DNA of 64,000 bases from Bactericera cockerelli (lineage: Eukaryota > Arthropoda > Insecta > Hemiptera > Triozidae), in contig CM044967.1 of assembly GCA_024516035.1 (NCBI GenBank), positions 12,761,592-12,825,591 of the forward strand. Reading direction: 5' to 3'. The notes under the pieces were generated by a model, which saw nothing but the letters and a program-made list of their open reading frames with translations, searched no databases and was not told the DNA's origin. Shown here in pieces: positions 11,066 through 22,407 of this stretch. The first letter of the stretch is position 1, and each line of letters starts with the position of its first letter. Position numbers and translations under genes: made by a program.

Positions 11066-11460
11066 CATGTGAGGCTGGTATTTCCGGCCCTACCCAGGCT
11101 CGGTGAGGTTAATTTGGGTAGATGGTACCATTCCCAGCGAATGAAGGGTAAAACCCCCGTCTTAATCTAGGACGTTTAATCGAATAGAATCGTTGGCTTT
11201 AGGACGGGCATCCGGCCGTAAAAAAATGTGCCAAAACCAACCAACCTCAACCATGAGGTTGAACAACGTCGACCCTGCTTGAGCGGGATAAGACAGAGTA
11301 AAAGAAGAAGAAGATAGTCTGCTTGGTTAACTGAACGTGGGGATCCTCTGGTTCGAATCCCAACCAATTCATGAATTAATCCTCAATATTTGAGACTGAG
11401 GCTACTTGATAATGGCACAGAAACAACTGTTCAAATTTGGAACCGAATGGGACTCTTTAG
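11066..11460 (+). repeat. Mosaic of SINE-D body, an RTE-like tail motif and a SINE-A-like head
   Basis: 11066-11190 is the SINE-D body. 11200-11240 carries GGGCATCCGGCCGTAAAA, a motif seen at the 3' ends of RTE-type elements and their SINEs. 11310-11460 has a tRNA-like box B (GGTTCGAATCCC) followed by a tail with GGGACTCTTTAGTCCTAATC. The pieces read in one orientation. Confidence 0.5.
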
Positions 11461-11565
11461 TCCTAATCAGTGTAGTATCACATCACTGTATCACATCCTA
11501 ATCAGTGTAGTATCACATCACTGTATCACATCCTAATCACTGCAGTATCACATCACTGTATCACT
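11461..11565. repeat. 35-bp tandem repeat, three copies
   Basis: CCTAATCAGTGTAGTATCAC followed by ATCACTGTATCACAT is repeated, the third copy with small changes. It grows directly out of the preceding SINE tail. Confidence 0.8.
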
Positions 11566-11668
11566 GTAAGTGTCTAATGATTTATTCATCTTTACTGGCC
11601 TTTCTTATTGATAGTAAAAAAAATAGGTCAATAATTACTCTCTCACCTCCTCAATCAGGTAAAAAATA

Positions 11669-11879
11669 AGAATAATAATAATATTGTCTTATATTTATAC
11701 TGCCGATTAGGACTATTAAAGTCCCATTATTCCGCAGTAAACCCAGGACACATTATTATGTGGTAAAAATCCCAAATGGGAGCATAACTTGTCATGTCTC
11801 GGCTGGGTTTCGAACCCACGACCTCTGGAATCTCTTGATTCACAGAGTGCCGCCTTTACCACTGAGCTACCGGTACAGA
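11669..11879 (-). repeat. SINE-B copy
   Basis: The minus strand reads from a GTACCGGTAGCTCAGTGGTA head through box B GGGTTCGAAACCC to a tail, ATAATGGGACTTTAATAGTC, and an AT-rich microsatellite end. Confidence 0.8.
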
Positions 11880-13206
11880 CAATTAAAAAATAGGTCAAAA
11901 AACTACTCTCTCACCTCCTCAATCAGGGGTAGCTTTACTTAGGGAGGGGTCTCATATTGTTGTTTGCCAAAGTAGAAAAGTGAGAAGTTGTAGTAGATGT
12001 AGAAGTAAAAAGTTTTAGAGTTCCCTACCAAAAACTCCAACATGATAAGTAAAAAAATATGGTGTAAACATCACACGACTTTCCTATCCTATCAGGAATG
12101 GGAACGGGACCAAAAGCCACTGGTGACTCAAAGGTAACAGTTAGCTAAAAATCAATGTCAATTTCGTAATACCAAATTTCAAGTCTCTAACTCTTACCGT
12201 TCTCGAGATATCTTGTTCACAGACGGACAGACTGACAGACGCACGGACCAATGGCCGAAAACAAATGTGTCCAGAAATGTGAAAAACTGGGTAGGTCAAA
12301 TTTTCGACGAATACAATACTTTCCTTATTATAGGATAAGGAAAGTAAAAAACTATTCCTTACTTCACAGTCATATCTTACCTTGTACCACTAAATACTTT
12401 TACTTCTTGTAATTGTAGGGCATGTTGCTTCATAATTGTAGAGCTCCAAATCATGCGGTTAACTCTAGGGTATAAACTAGAACCAAAAATGATCGACTAA
12501 ATAATAATCAGTAATAGAACCAAAATCAACAAGTCATCACATTTCTTCCGGTTCCTTCCAAATCCTTTTGGTCCTACTGAAAATTGTTCGAGTCCTGATG
12601 TTCTTCATGAGAATAAGGAGCATCTCTTTGAATTAATATGATTTGAATTTTCAATAATTATAAAGTACAGTCGCACCTGGGTATAAGTGGAACCTAGACA
12701 AATAATTTGGATCTAAAGACTGACAAAGGTATCTATAGATTCAGGAACTTCAAAGATAGGATTTCTTAATAAGCCAGGAGACCATTACACAAAATTTGAA
12801 TTTATGTTTATTTTAGTTCGTTAGTATTAGGTTCGTATTACACCGAGCGAACTAGCGAAGCATAGGGACGCGAACTTTCTTATTTCTCCAAATGTAATGA
12901 AAATATTTCCAAATATGAGATACATCTGATAAAGAACAAAAGATTTCTCCACATAAATCCTCTAAAAATATTAAAACCACTTACAAACACTCTGAAGAGG
13001 ATGAGTTATGTATTCAATTTGAGGCAGTTCAGTTTAATAAATTGCATTACCGTATAATTAACATCAGGTCAATGTTACGCAGCTAAATGACGAACAGAAA
13101 ACTTTCATGAAGACCCAGAGAACAATAAAAAGAGGTTAAATCACATACACCTGTCCGTATGATCAAATAGCAATAAACAATACAGGATTCAACTAAAACT
13201 TGTTTC
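11880..13206. other. Repeat-derived and unassigned DNA
   Basis: 12030-12345 reads like a degraded interspersed repeat (TCTCGAGATATCTTGTTCAC, then GACGGACAGACTGACAGACG). 12667-12720 carries a pogo-like end (CAGTCGCACCTGGGTATAAG). There is no coding region. Confidence 0.4.
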
Positions 13207-13330
13207 CTGCACCCGAGTTACGGCCCGAGGCATGGCCCTAACAATATTTTTCCTAACCCTACTCTACACAATGAGGCATTACCGAACAGTTTTTCGGCCC
13301 GAATTTGGTGCCCCGAGTTGATCCCCGGCA
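13207..13330 (-). mobile_element. Fragment sharing a Helitron 3'-like motif (copy 2)
   Basis: It is nearly the same as 4585-4700: CCCGAGTTACGGCC, GAGGCATGGCC and CCTAACCCTACTCTA. The ends are not preserved. Confidence 0.35.
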
Positions 13331-13805
13331 GAGTTTTTTGGTACTATCATGTGTTCAAAATCAAAAAAACCTTCTAGATACGAGATATTTTCATTATAGA
13401 CAGTTGAACATGGAAAAAAAAAAAACTTTTCATCAGTCCCGTGCTTTAATTTAGTATGTGCAACTACCGAAAAACGGTCAGGTTTTCGGTAGTTTAATAC
13501 CTCCGTTTCACCGTTAGTTTATAAGAAGGGGGGTTTGAACCCTTCGATCACCCCCCCCTTACCTACGTCGGTGATGATTATGAGAAAAAACAATTTGGAA
13601 AAACCCGACCGAATAAATACTTTCTATACCTTATAGATAATAGAAAGTAAAAATGCATTGTGATTTTGAAACCCCTCAGGTCGGTGTGTAAATAAAATGT
13701 TTTTTTTTTTGCCATCAGATGCTCTATCTGGATGTTCGACTTTTCTAGAATCTTGTGAGGTCTACAGTTCACAATATACTATTTCAAATACTATTGAGTA
13801 ATAAT
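13331..13805. other. No feature recognised
   Basis: This is AT-rich sequence with homopolymer runs. The short minus-strand frame at 13578-13772 has no support. Confidence 0.3.
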
Positions 13806-13948
13806 TATCATATTTGTGTTAATCACTTTGTGATATCACAATTTATACTCAAACTTGCTTTACTAAATCTACACTGAATCCGGACTTGAACCACCGACCT
13901 CCAGGTAACAAATCCGCAGCCTTATCGATCAAGCGACTGAGGTCGGTA
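13806..13948 (-). repeat. SINE-C copy
   Basis: This is a full-length-looking copy on the minus strand, from GACCTCAGTCGCTTGATCG through box B to TTGTGTTAACAC-type tail sequence ending in TGATAATTAT. Confidence 0.8.
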
Positions 13949-15121
13949 CTATTGTGGAATACCTTTTATTATTAATTCTTTTAGCTCAAGTATATGGCAA
14001 CATGTACCCCGCAGCCTCACAAACAATTCATAAATTACGATTAGTACGACCGACAGTCTTGAAATTTGAATAGATAGACGCTAGATAACATCACACAAAC
14101 TTTGCTCTAGTTTTGGTTTTGTCTAAAAATATTGTTTGAAAAAAAAAAAATACGCGAAGTGAACAGAATAGACTGATATTTATCATTCAATCTCCCAGAA
14201 GCCCTGTATTACTTCAGTCCATTCAGTAATATACTACTGTTTGGAAATGAAGAAAAGGAAGAGTTACGAATCACCTGTTTTCAATGCTAATCAAATAAAA
14301 GTTTTTTTTATGTATAAATTAAATACCTAATACATACTTTGGTATTGTCCGATCAAATTTGACATACTATATGCGCGTGCGGTCCATATATTTGAAGTTA
14401 AATATACGTCTAAACTCGCCAGTTATGTTGCCTATTTGTTTTGTGAACAGCTGCATGAGTTTTTTACGTTTTTAAAGCATTTTTCGATCAACATCTTTAC
14501 TTTTTTTGTCTTCCGTTTTTGTTCAGTTTATTCAGAATGTATACGCGGGTGCTCTGGCAATTTTTGATGTATCAATAAGGACAATTAATCAGAGAACGTC
14601 AAAGAATGCAAAGAAGTAGGTCTTTGAAGTTAGGTAAAAATAAATAGGGGAATGCGACCAGGAGCGTGTTCCGATTTATCAAAAAAACCTAATGACATCA
14701 TTTTTTTTTTTTTTTTTTTTTAAATAACTTATTTTATATGATATTGTGGACCAACTTTATTAATGCATTATTTATGAATATGTACAGCCCATAAACAGCG
14801 TTACGTATGGGAGTCTTTTAATGAAATCAGCATTATTAGATCCGATTTGAGATAGGAGAAAGTTGATGCTACTGCGTTACACCACCTGCAACTATTAGCA
14901 ACTGCATCAGGAAATTCTGTTCTTGTGAAGACACTGAGCTATTTTTTTTCGTGTGAATTTTATCATTGAGTGACTTTAACTAGGAGAAAGTGTTGTGTTC
15001 ATCACAAGTTTGTGTATTTGGTGATTTCATTGTGTTCAAACGCTGTTGGTTTGTTTGTAACTGCATCATTTCTTATTAATATCTCTGGTATTAAGTAGGA
15101 TCATGTTTTTCCTCTTGCACT
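13949..15121. other. AT-rich DNA with a long T tract
   Basis: A run of more than 20 T residues lies at about 14700-14720. No gene or element was recognised. Confidence 0.35.
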
Positions 15122-15300
15122 AGTAAAACTATGCATTGCTTGTTGACTGGTTAGGGCGCTAGTCTGGTAATTTATATGAAGAGTATGATGCGTTGGTTCA
15201 AATCCCACCCGATGCATAAATTTAATGTCCTTATTTACTTTTAATGACACCAAAATAACTGCGGAATAAGGACTATAGTCCCAATTGGGCAGATTCTATT
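15122..15300 (+). repeat. SINE-A-like copy with SINE-B-like tail
   Basis: The head (GTTGACTGGTTAGGGCGCTAGTCTGGTAAT, shortened here to its two halves) and box B GGTTCAAATCCCACC are SINE-A, whereas the tail (GACTATAGTCCCAATTGGGC) is like SINE-B. It is similar to 47690-47845. Confidence 0.6.
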
Positions 15301-16900
15301 TATTTATGTCTGTTATTATTAATTATATTAAAAAATTCACGGAGTACCTATACCTATTATACAATATACATAGATAAACCCCATTAATACCTATTACCAA
15401 TATAAACAACCTTTTACTGATACACTGGGAATTATTGACACATAATAATAAATGGAGATGTCCGGTATTCTAGAGCTCTTCAAATTAACATAACGGATAA
15501 CGGAGAGAAGAAAGATCAAAGGATCAAAGGAAATTTACAGAAGATCCTAAAGTTCACTCTGGGGTACTAATCATGTCATTATTTTAATGCTTTAAGGTAT
15601 AATGCGCTCATGTAGATTTTATTACATAGTATAAATGGGAAGTATATGATATGATTAACATTAAAGATCATATGAGTTATTTTTCATAATAAATTTGATG
15701 TACGTACAATATTACCCATCAAACTCAGAGATGGGTAAATATTTATAATGTATTCTGTTAGGTGATTCTTTTGGCGTACAGCGCACGACTTCCTCATTGG
15801 AATTTTCTAATGTTTTCAAGAGTTATTGCTTTGTAGATTACCTTTTAGTCTTTACATGAGTTTGGGTGAAAAAAATCCTTGATGATAAACATTCAGAAAC
15901 TTAGATTTAGGCCGTCAGCAGAGGAGACATTAAGTCTAATCTTGCCTGCAGTCTGGAATATTTTTATAATACCTACATAGATATTTTTATAATACCTACA
16001 TAGATATAATACCTACATAGATTTTTTGTTATTGGTCGTGGATCATTTTTTCATCTAGCATTTTATTACGACCCAAAGGATAAAACGTTTTAAATTCTAT
16101 CTAACGCCTGGTGAACCGCTTTGCTACAGTTGTCAAAATCTATAGGAGAGAGCAGCAGTACGCATTTTGAACATTGATAAATTCGAAGATTTCGAAGCAA
16201 GCTACTTGATTTGATCCCTACGTGATCCTGTGAGCAAGTCATTCGTTTTCGTCTGCAGGTTTGTCAGACATGAAGGCTCCATGAGAGCGTCCCTTCTACT
16301 CTGGATATTTGAGAATCTGGTGGTCTTTACCACACGAAAAAGAATATAGGCTTCTATTCCACTTGTAGCTTAACCCTTGACGTGACCGGGGGCGTGAGAT
16401 TGTTGCCGAAATCAATTCTGTCAAGAAATCTAGAAGCTGGTATGAATAGCATTATATGAATAAAAAGGGCATTTCTGATTTTTTTTTTTTTTTTAGAGAA
16501 AATGATGAGATGAAAAGAGGAAATAAATAAGAGGAACGAGAAAAAAGATACAAGGACTGAGTTGAGAAGATGGTGCTGGGATATATGTCTAAAATGTTTA
16601 AAAAAATATATTAAGATAATTAAAGCTTAAAAACTACTTATATAAACTAAAAAAAGGAAATGACAGCCGAGTTTGCTTGGAGTCTTATGACAAGGAATAC
16701 CCATATTACCCATCTTTTTGAGCTATTAGTATTCCTGGGTGATAAAAATATTTAACTGTACAGTTGCACCTTTGTAGGCGATTTTAATTGAAAGTTTTTT
16801 TTTTAAATAGGTATTAAATAATTATCTGCCCTGAGATGACTAGTGTTTTGCAATTCTAAGAATTATCTGGATTAAAGCAAAACTTTCGTAGTGACATAAT
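15301..16900. other. Unassigned AT-rich DNA with a short tandem repeat
   Basis: 15957-16024 holds three units containing ATAATACCTACATAGATA. The rest shows no supported feature. Confidence 0.35.
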
Positions 16901-17040
16901 ATCATATTTGTGTTAATCACCTTCATGATGTCACAACTACTCAAACTTGCTTTTCTAAATCTTTGCTGACTTGGTACTTAATTCACCGACCGCCAGGTTA
17001 CAAGTCCGCCACCTTATCGATCATGCTACTGAGGTCGGTA
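16901..17040 (-). repeat. SINE-C copy
   Basis: On the minus strand the GACCTCAGTAGCATGATCG head is followed by the CACGAAGGTGATT 3' region. It is nearly full length. Confidence 0.75.
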
Positions 17041-17192
17041 ACTCGGTAATTTGCTAAAGAGATAAAATAGTTCATAAAACTGTAAAAATATTTATCTAAA
17101 AGCATATTACTTCCAATTCCATCAATTATTATGAAAGTAAATAACTTTTTTATTTGTTATACATATATATGTACTTTTTAATGAATTTCGAA

Positions 17193-17305
17193 CTGACATC
17201 TGTAGCTTGATCGATAAGGCGCGGACTTGTTACCTGGAGGTGGTTCAAGTCCCGGTGTCAGCGTTATAAATCTAAGAGAATTTGAGCGAATTTGAGTAGT
17301 TGTGC
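17193..17305 (+). repeat. SINE-C copy, truncated by SINE-A
   Basis: GTAGCTTGATCGATAAGGCG and box B GGTTCAAGTCCC are clear. The copy runs to GAGTAGTTGTG and stops where SINE-A begins, so the junction is either insertion into the SINE-C tail or coincident ends. Confidence 0.7.
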
Positions 17306-17308
17306 ATT

Positions 17309-17516
17309 GTTAGTCAAGTGGTTAAGGCGCTAGTCTGGTAATCCAGGTAGCGTAGGGATCCGTTGGTTCGAATCCCAACCAGTGCATGAATTTTTCCTCA
17401 TTAATTTGAGTTTGTGACCACATAATAATAAGACTCTGAGGGTTAGGTGGAAGAAAATGCTTTGAGCATCAACCTCTTCTGGTGGTTACCCTCCACTAAA
17501 GAGTATTATTATTATT
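17309..17516 (+). repeat. SINE-A copy (tRNA-derived), full length
   Basis: The head, TAGTCAAGTGGTTAAGGCGC and AGTCTGGTAATCCAG, with box B GGTTCGAATCCC, is followed by the body TTTTTCCTCATTAATTTGAG, the stretch GACTCTGAGGGTTAGG, and an ATT microsatellite 3' end after CCACTAAAGAGT. It serves as the reference copy for the family here. Confidence 0.85.
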
Positions 17517-18976
17517 AGATATTGTCGTGATTTCACGAAAGTAAATAACATAAATAATATGATAACTTTTTTTTTATTGAATTTCCAATACATATCCTTT
17601 CCCGAACACTTAAATTCAACTTAGGTAACATTGCTTACATTGGCCAGATAAGTTTAATCTTGCAAAAGAACCATATTTGTTATTCTGTATTGAAGCTAAA
17701 GTAAGCTTCTATAGTCGTGTATGAGAGTCTCATATTTCTGATAATAGCAAAGTTAAAATAATAAATTCACAATGCTTATATCATACCAAACGTTCATCAT
17801 AACAAAACTCATAAGTCACATCATTTTTAAAGTATCTCACGCTTCTGATAATAATTCGATCAATATAATGTAACATATTAAATGTAAAGTACATGAGAAT
17901 ATTGTGGAATATGATTTGATCGATTAAATGATTGAGACAGGAACAAACGACTTGTGATTTACGTAATGTAAAACATTATGAAGGGAAAATACACGTATGA
18001 AGACAGTATGAATAGTGCTTTCTTTGAGAGGAAGGGTAATTTAACTTGTGCCTGATCAGAATATCACCTACTTCTTTGCAAGAATGCGAGTTCATATAAG
18101 GAGAAAATCGATATGCCTGATACGTCAGTAGATGCTCGTTTATTGTTCATGTATTGAAATATTTTCCATTCCGACATAATAATATCTACGTATTTTAAAA
18201 TTGGTAACTCAAATTAAGAAAATTCGGTTTTTTCAACACTCTTAATAGTTGATGAATTTCAACTCTGCTGCAGTCGAAACCCAAAATACCAACAAGGTTT
18301 TTATTTCACGAAATTCTGGAACCTTTTGTGGGACTACTCTAGGAATGTTCATTTGGGTATCACATTTCTGTGATCCTGATTCAGGCCTAGAGGTACAAGC
18401 TTTGACAAATTAACAGGTATTGTGTTTCAGATTATTGGGAAGCTTCTCTATTGAATGGGTTAGTGTAATGTTAGGTGAAAGATGTTTGTTTATATTTCAT
18501 CAAAAGTGTCTAATTTCATAGCCACATTGGTAAGGTGTATTTACATAGGGTTCTGCGTCAGCGCTATCAAACTTATTTGTATAAATTTTCAGGCATTCCA
18601 ATTGTAACTTTCTTGTCGATCTCAGTCGTCAGAAGCAATATTATAGCTAAGAGTACTAAGGGATATGGTTTAAGGGAGACAACAATTTTCTCGTCATTAG
18701 GAAAGGGTGAATAAAGCGATGGAGTAAAGAGCCTGAAATTTTAAGATAGTTTAGAGACTTTAGAGGTATGCTATAGCTGTAGGTAATTTAGTCGTAAATT
18801 GTATATATGTGTTGTTTCAAAACCTGACCAAGTTTTCTAAACAAAACTATACTTTATTTTTACACTGGTGATGCCAACACTATTCGTTCTACTTTTTTTA
18901 TTAAAATTGGCTCATTTTTTTGGTTAAAATCTAGAAATTTTCACTCAGCGTTACTGATACCCCACTCATTTACTGA
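17517..18976. other. No feature recognised
   Basis: AT-rich sequence without a supported gene, RNA or repeat. Confidence 0.3.
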
Positions 18977-19173
18977 CGCCCGGTCGCTCAGTGGTAAAGG
19001 CGGCACTCTGTGAATCCAGATATTCCAGAGGTCGCGGGTTCGAAACCCAGCCGGGACATGACAAGTTATCCTCCCATTTTGGATTTTTACCACATAATAA
19101 TGCTGGAATAATGGGACATAATAGTCCTACTCGGGCAGTATAAATAAGGCGATATTATTATTATTATTTATTC
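18977..19173 (+). repeat. SINE-B copy, full length
   Basis: The head begins GCCCGGTCGCTCAGTGGTAA, and its start can still pair with GCCGGGAC after the T-arm-like GCGGGTTCGAAACCCAG. The body is TGACAAGTTATCCTCCC. The tail GGCAGTATAAATAAGGCGAT is followed by ATT repeats. Confidence 0.85.
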
Positions 19174-19243
19174 AGAACTATGCGCTTTCGTTGACAATTC
19201 TCTTAGGGCGCCCACAAGGTCCCGGTCTTGAGTTTGCGACCTC

Positions 19244-19375
19244 TGCCCGAGGGATAGCACAGTCGGTAGCACTCGGTTCTGCCTGGGAGTCAGAGGCGCT
19301 GTCTTCATGGGTGAATTTTTCATCCTCTCTGATGGATGCCCCGTCTCGTTAGCTCAAATTAATGAAGTTATTCAT
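19244..19375 (+). repeat. tRNA-like SINE head of another family
   Basis: GATAGCACAGTCGGTAGC and GGGAGTCAGAGGCGC look like tRNA D-arm and later regions, but no good box B is present and the stems do not close. It is treated as a SINE remnant, not a functional tRNA. Confidence 0.4.
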
Positions 19376-20260
19376 CTCTGTCTTGGAAATCTTATCCGTC
19401 ATTAATTATGATCACCTTGGATTTCATAAACTAGCTCTAACTTGGATACTCAAATCTCAATTACGTGTAATCTATATCCCCGGCGCACAGCAAGATAGAA
19501 AATTTTGTTTTTATTGAACTTCTTACTCTGCCATTTCCAATGAGAGTGGTTTTGATGTGAGTTATTGATTTTGATTTATTGTTACAAATGAGAGGCTATC
19601 GGAGATTCAGATTGATAGCAGCTCATGACACCTCCCCTTCAGCTCTGAATGCTTGTTAGTAAGAAACCTACAGACATTTCGACTTCACTTGACATCTCAA
19701 TATCTCTTTTTCATACCCGGATTGATTAAATGTTTCACGCTCATACTCAATTGTATCTGATCTTAGATTCTGAATAGCTATTAATTTATTGATATCATAG
19801 AGAGAACATCAACTTTATAATCTGTTTATAAATTTTTAATTTAACAAGTTTTAACATTCTTTGTTCTGATTTTACATGGTTGATGGTTCTAGCTTCTATT
19901 TGAGGTTAAATGATGAAAAGTGTAGCTTTATGACTTGGACTTTCAAGAGTCAACCTTAGTGTTGGTAATTAAAACTGAAGATTTCAAATGGTAATCTTTT
20001 GTATTTTATGTATACTCATACGTATACATATACTACTCGAAATCACCAACATTCTGATACAATTAGCTGGGCATTCGATTGAAATCACGCTAATCCTGAA
20101 CCAGAGAATCTTCGCGTTGTGAATGAAACATGCAAGTCTAAAAATTTACATCACAGAAATTTCAGTAATTTGAAATTGAGGTAGCTGGAAATTTGGAAGC
20201 TTTAATAAATCTATCATGAAAGAAACATATTAATCTATAATTATGTCTAAGCCTTCTTCG
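19376..20260. other. No feature recognised
   Basis: AT-rich DNA with no supported feature. Confidence 0.3.
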
Positions 20261-20300
20261 AGACAAAAAATTCCAACATTTTTGTTGGAATTTTTTGTCT
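20261..20300. repeat. Perfect 18-bp snap-back hairpin
   Basis: AGACAAAAAATTCCAACA is followed, after TTTT, by its exact reverse complement. It is not a terminator in this eukaryotic context and looks like a local templated inversion. Confidence 0.8.
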
Positions 20301-20853
20301 GCTCGCTATGAGAAGAAATAATAAATTGGTTACTAATAATACTGATATTATTGAAAGAATAAAAGTAAATATAGAGCTTCGTAATTATCTAACAAGAGCC
20401 CAGAGCCATAGTGTAACAAAAGTAGCAGCATTCTGTCAAGTGTACGTAATAGCAATGCGTGCCACAACCCAATTATTAAATATTTTTATTTATTGAATAA
20501 AATAATAAATTCATGGTCCCATGCAACCCTGAATTTTTTGGATCAAAATCGATTTTTTCAAGGAACAATAATAATAATAATAATAATAAGAACCCCAGGA
20601 GCTCTTCGTCTCCTGAGTGTCTAGCTAGTACCAAAGTTGTTGTAGGGCAAACAATGATAGGTGCTTCATTATCCCTAGGTATACATTTGTATACAATGTT
20701 AAAATTATCTTAATTAAATATACCTTTCATTGTTTCTTTCTGTATTATTTCTCTTCCTTCTTTTACTATCTTCACTAACTATTACCATGAGGCTGTGGTA
20801 TATTCCAGTCGTTCTGTTCAGTTCTCTAAAGGTCTCAGAAATTTTTAGAAATT

Positions 20854-20882
20854 TTTCCGTCAAGCCAGCTGCTTGACGGAAA
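20854..20882. repeat. Perfect 12-bp snap-back hairpin
   Basis: TTTCCGTCAAGC and GCTTGACGGAAA flank a 5-base loop. Confidence 0.75.
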
Positions 20883-20991
20883 TCACTATAATCTGCCAAA
20901 ACTGTCAAGAGACCATTACCCTCGAGATTAGTTATAACAAGAAGAAAAAAATCACAACAACAGCAACAAAACAAACAACAAATAAAGAAAA

Positions 20992-21571
20992 CCCCTGCTC
21001 GCATTAATGAAAAAAATTACCGAATAATACTACAAGAAGCAAAAGTTTAAACGATATTAAAGTCCCATAAGATGCAATTTCAACGAAATTTAAGTAATTT
21101 TCTTTTCAGAAGTTTCATAAGGAGACTGTGGGAAAAATGGAAGGGTTTTTTCCCTTTAGTTCAGACAAAAAAATTGTCTGAACTAAAGGCATTCCTTAAA
21201 ACAAAAGGATTTTCCTCAGTAGGTGAATTCCTGTTTTATGAAAGAACTAAATGTAAATATGAGGTTGTAGAAATTCATTATTTTAGTATTTATTATTATT
21301 TTATTTATTTATTATTCTCTTCTACACTCAATGCAATCTGTCTCTATCTTATTAAGAATATCTTTTCATTTATTTTTAATGAACCCTTCGTAAATATTGA
21401 CCATTGTATCATTACCCCCTGCTCGCATTAATGAAAAAAATTACCGAATAATACTACAAGAAGCAAAAGTTTAAACGATATTAAAGTCCCATAAGATGCA
21501 ATTTCAACGAAATTTAAGTAATTTTCTTTTCAGAAGTTTCATAAGGAGACTGTGGGAAAAATGGAAGGGTT
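20992..21571. repeat. Identical 156-bp direct repeats (20992-21147 and 21416-21571)
   Basis: The two copies start CCCCTGCTCGCATTAATG and end AATGGAAGGGTT, and I see no difference between them. A 268-bp spacer between them includes the perfect hairpin at 21154-21188. No LTR or transposon hallmarks (TG...CA ends, primer site) are evident, so a recent local duplication is most likely. Confidence 0.8.
21154..21188. repeat. Perfect 15-bp snap-back hairpin
   Basis: CTTTAGTTCAGACAA and TTGTCTGAACTAAAG are separated by five A residues. It directly follows the first 156-bp repeat. Confidence 0.8.
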
Positions 21572-21942
21572 ATTTGTTTTAATCTTTTATAGAAATCAAG
21601 TTTCTTAATCATTCTAATGGGTATCTACTTTTCAAATCCACACCTATAAATAACACACATGAAATTCAGAAATTCACGAAGGACTCAAAAAAGCAGAAAA
21701 GGTTCAAAATTGGTATAGTTCGCTCCTAATTGAATAACTGTTATATTTATCAGGAATTTTTGTGGGAGAAATTTTGATTATCCCACGGGGTAATCTACTT
21801 TTCGTGATCTACTTGAAAATTGTGACCAAAAAATACATTCTCATAGACGAAAAAGATCAAAACATTTGGAAGGTTTTGGGTTAAATTTGTGTTTATTACA
21901 AGAGTATTCGTTATCACAATGACTGCTAGAAATATATTTTTT

Positions 21943-21977
21943 TAGAGTCGAACCCACGACCTCCAGGTTATACTTGC
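21943..21977 (-). repeat. SINE-C fragment
   Basis: Only the box B region (GTCGAACCCACGACCTCCAG) survives. Confidence 0.4.
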
Positions 21978-22337
21978 AATAAAAATGATATTTTGGCACC
22001 TCCACCAATTGAAATGACACATTGAAAAAGAACTTTTCGTAGTCCATTTTTATTTTCCTAGTATACTTTTACTTTCATGTTTACTTATCTCAATCGAGTT
22101 CTTGGGATTGTAAGCAATAATTAATTGATGCCAATTATTCAAACCCAACGACATCCCCTTATCTTTTTCTCTTGCTCTCAAGCAAATGCACTAAACTATG
22201 TTTAGGCTGGCAAAAATGATCTCACTTCAAAAAGGTAAAAATGACTACTGTCCTTGTGAGCAAATTAATATGTATTCACATTTGGGATCGCGATGGCTAG
22301 AACATAAACTCAAACCAGCCTGGTTCAAATTGGCCAT

Positions 22338-22407
22338 GCTTAGGTCTCGAACCACAGAATTCCAGTTTCGCAACCTAACCTTAAAGATCAAGCCATTGAG
22401 GTCGGTT
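22338..22407 (-). repeat. SINE-C head fragment
   Basis: The minus strand reads GACCTCAATGGCTTGATC to a GGTTCGAGACC box B. The tail region does not match the family, so the copy is degraded. Confidence 0.5.

Noticed and set aside
18977..19060. Possible tRNA (acceptor and T arm do pair)
   Set aside because: It continues directly into the SINE-B body found at other loci, so it is the SINE head.
20261..20300. Rho-independent transcription terminator
   Set aside because: The hairpin has A/T-rich arms typical of such a call, but this is eukaryotic DNA and no gene ends here.
20992..21571. Short LTR retrotransposon with 156-bp LTRs
   Set aside because: There are no TG...CA ends, no primer-binding site or polypurine tract, and the internal region is only 268 bp without coding.
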